Assembly: GCA_031284345.1 (NCBI GenBank)
Contig: JAITAC010000035.1
Span: 1 to 6,390, forward strand
Reading direction: 5' to 3'
Source: Holosporaceae bacterium
Lineage (GTDB): Bacteria > Pseudomonadota > Alphaproteobacteria > UBA3830
Length of the DNA stretch: 6,390 nt
In this document: positions 4,822 to 6,390 of the stretch, piece after piece
How positions within the stretch are numbered: the first letter of the stretch is position 1
Layout: every line of letters starts with the position of its first letter
Notes under the pieces: generated by a model
What the model was told of the DNA's origin: nothing
Databases searched by the model: none
The model's input: only the letters and a program-made list of their open reading frames with translations
Translations under genes and position numbers: made by a program

Positions 4822-5283
4822 TTAATGCATGTTTTTTAGAATACGGGCCTTTTCGCGATTCCATTCTCGCTGTTTGATAGTCTCGCGCTTATCAATATTT
4901 TTTTTACCTTTTCCCAATCCGATGGATATTTTTGCAAATCCTTTTTCGTTAAAGTATATGTTTAAGGGAACCAATGAATAGCCGCCTTTTTTTAGCTGAC
5001 CAATTAGCTTCAGCACTTGTTTTTTGTGCAGCAGCAGCTTTCTTGCCCGAATCGGGTTATGATTCATGCGATTGGCCAATTTGTACTCCGGAATATGCAT
5101 TTGGTATAGCAATATTTCGCAGTTTTTGGATAATCCCGCATATGCTTCCGTGAGATTCACGCGATGGCACCGGAGAGCTTTTACTTCGCTTCCCAGTAGC
5201 ACGATACCAGCCTCTAGTTTTTCTAATATTTCGTAATCGTAGTGGGCTCTTTTATTGAAGCCAATTTCTTTATATTCTGCCAT
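4822..5283 (-). CDS. smpB: SsrA (tmRNA)-binding protein SmpB
   Basis: Partner of tmRNA in trans-translation, which frees stalled ribosomes and tags incomplete proteins. The 153-aa product has the OB-fold core with NKRAHYDYEI (10-19) and GIVLLGSEVKALR (26-38). The RNA-binding block HNPIRARKLLLHK is at 75-87. The basic C-terminal tail GKGKKNIDKRETIKQREW (124-141) enters the decoding centre of empty ribosomes. The ATG overlaps the dapA stop by one base (TAATG). Upstream there is only a weak GTGGA about 11 bases away, so translational coupling to dapA is likely. The tmRNA gene itself is not in this window. Confidence 0.97.
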   Translation of the reverse strand: MAEYKEIGFNKRAHYDYEILEKLEAGIVLLGSEVKALRCHRVNLTEAYAGLSKNCEILLYQMHIPEYKLANRMNHNPIRARKLLLHKKQVLKLIGQLKKGGYSLVPLNIYFNEKGFAKISIGLGKGKKNIDKRETIKQREWNREKARILKNMH

Positions 5284-6152
5284 TAGGTTATATCCACTTC
5301 TTCCATAAAGTCATCAATTTTTGCTTTGGTACCTGCGTCAACCGGAGATAACGGAGACCGCAGTTCATTTTTTATGAGTCCCAGACGACTAAGCATATAT
5401 TTGGCCGGCGCCGGACTCGGATAATCAAACATAAGCGAGTGCAGTGGTGCTAAAATATCACGCGCATATCTAAATCCTTCGACGTCGCCTCGTTTAAAGG
5501 TGCGATAGATTTGGGCGCACATTTTGGGAGCGACGTTTGCCGTAACGGAAATTATTCCCCGAGCTCCCAGTGCCAGCGCTCCGCAGGCGGTGGTATCATC
5601 TCCGGAAAAAAGTATGAAATCGTTATGCAGCTGTAGTCTCCAGCGGCTAAATACCGATAAATCAGACCCGCAATCTTTGATGCCAATGATATTTTTTTGT
5701 TCCGACAACATTTTCAGGGTCTCAAAAGAGATGCGAGAGCCTGCTCTGGCCGGATTATTGTACAGGATCAGCTTCTGATCCGTGGATTCGCTGAGGATTC
5801 TAAAATGCGAATAGATCTGCTCCTGGGATGGCTTAATGTAGAATGGACATATGCATAGAAAACCATCTACGAGATCTTCGGTGCTTTTCATCAAAGCCTT
5901 GCAGTTTTCCGTCATGGAGTCAATAACGCCAGCGATTACTTTTATTTTTCCGTTCACAACTCTTGCGGCGGTCGTTACAAGATCGATTCTCTCGTGAGTT
6001 GACAGCGACAATGCTTCTCCGGTGGACGCACACACAACAATACCTGAAATTCCAGAGTCTATCAAGTAATGGATGTATTTTTCAAAAGAACATAGGTCTA
6101 ATTTATCGTTAAAAAATGGCGTCACCATAGCTGCAAAATAACCACTAAACAT
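5283..6152 (-). CDS. dapA: 4-hydroxy-tetrahydrodipicolinate synthase
   Basis: Condenses pyruvate with aspartate semialdehyde, the first committed step toward diaminopimelate and lysine. The 289-aa TIM barrel is full length. K159 (IIGIKD) forms the Schiff base; Y131 and Y105 are the catalytic tyrosines; R136 in NNPARAG corresponds to the substrate-binding arginine. The STGE block at 43-46 has serine where E. coli has T44, a conservative change. SGDD (183-186) and GIISVTANV (199-207) are typical. ATG has GGGAG five bases upstream. Retention of R136 favours DapA over other family aldolases such as N-acetylneuraminate lyase, though sequence alone does not fully exclude a related specificity. It leads a likely dapA-smpB-tag operon. 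Confidence 0.93.
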   Translation of the reverse strand: MFSGYFAAMVTPFFNDKLDLCSFEKYIHYLIDSGISGIVVCASTGEALSLSTHERIDLVTTAARVVNGKIKVIAGVIDSMTENCKALMKSTEDLVDGFLCICPFYIKPSQEQIYSHFRILSESTDQKLILYNNPARAGSRISFETLKMLSEQKNIIGIKDCGSDLSVFSRWRLQLHNDFILFSGDDTTACGALALGARGIISVTANVAPKMCAQIYRTFKRGDVEGFRYARDILAPLHSLMFDYPSPAPAKYMLSRLGLIKNELRSPLSPVDAGTKAKIDDFMEEVDIT

Positions 6153-6173
6153 ATTTACTCCCTAGAAAACAAT

Positions 6174-6202
6174 GATATACTATAGATTATTGCATATGTC
6201 TA
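6174..6202 (-). promoter_or_regulatory. Candidate promoter for dapA-smpB-tag
   Basis: On the minus strand, TAGACA (6197-6202) and TATATC (6174-6179) are 17 bases apart, giving a leader of about 15-20 bases before the dapA ATG. An overlapping alternative pairs TTGCAG with TAATCT, also at 17 bases. The DNA is AT-rich and neither is a strong match. Confidence 0.35.
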
Positions 6203-6390
6203 CTTTCTGCAAGTGATATTGCTGAATTTTTCAGTATATTTTGCATATTTCTGAACCATTTAATTCCGCCTAAAAATATGATAGTCGGTAAAGAAGATTT
6301 TTGTACGCTGGGGATTCTAAATCCAATAAAAAAACGCCAATTCAAGAGAGAAGTGCAACAGTGGTATTAATTGAGATTTGAGTATCTAAA
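6203..6390. other. Right-edge sequence with no recognised gene
   Basis: No ORF with a ribosome binding site or family resemblance is visible. A small hairpin CTGAA-TTT-TTCAG lies at 6222-6234. A 30-codon frame at 6278-6370 on the plus strand lacks a ribosome binding site and is probably chance. The next gene lies beyond the window. Confidence 0.5.

Noticed and set aside
6278..6370. 30-codon plus-strand ORF at the right edge
   Set aside because: No ribosome binding site upstream and no resemblance to a known small protein; expected by chance in AT-rich DNA.

Overview
This is an ordinary chromosomal housekeeping segment with a repeat-rich, gene-free left end. It holds eight protein genes and one tRNA. 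All eight proteins look intact and were recognised by their family motifs. The proteins have bacterial, proteobacterial-type sequences. The adjacent dapA-smpB pair, SmpB's tail and DapA's STGE active-site block all recall alphaproteobacteria. AT-rich DNA by eye and repeat-filled spacers suggest a host-associated lineage of the Rickettsiales/Holosporales kind, but this is inference from style, not proof.

Layout. Positions 1-645 contain no gene. They hold two copies of a purine-rich repeat, seven tandem 14-bp units, three tandem 25-bp units, a 101-bp MITE-like element with perfect 14-bp inverted ends, and a third divergent copy of the first repeat. From 646 to 2588 on the minus strand lies a likely transcription unit: tRNA-Val(GAC), accB, accC. 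Its promoter (TTGAAA-N17-TATACA) sits just upstream of the tRNA. Next is rplS (bL19) on the minus strand. A 241-bp divergent spacer separates it from rplU-rpmA (bL21, bL27) on the plus strand. rpmA and tag converge on a spacer with a hairpin at 4114-4135. The right third is a minus-strand cluster dapA-smpB-tag, with dapA and smpB overlapping by one base (TAATG). The last ~190 bases hold no recognisable gene.

Function. AccB and AccC are the biotin carrier and biotin carboxylase of acetyl-CoA carboxylase, the first step of fatty acid synthesis. bL19, bL21 and bL27 are 50S proteins. DapA feeds lysine and meso-diaminopimelate (peptidoglycan) synthesis. SmpB works with tmRNA to rescue stalled ribosomes. 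Tag removes 3-methyladenine from DNA.

I found no convincing undescribed system. The parts most worth a second look are the nested repeats and MITE-like element at 1-588, and the tRNA whose 3' end lies only 27 bases before accB.
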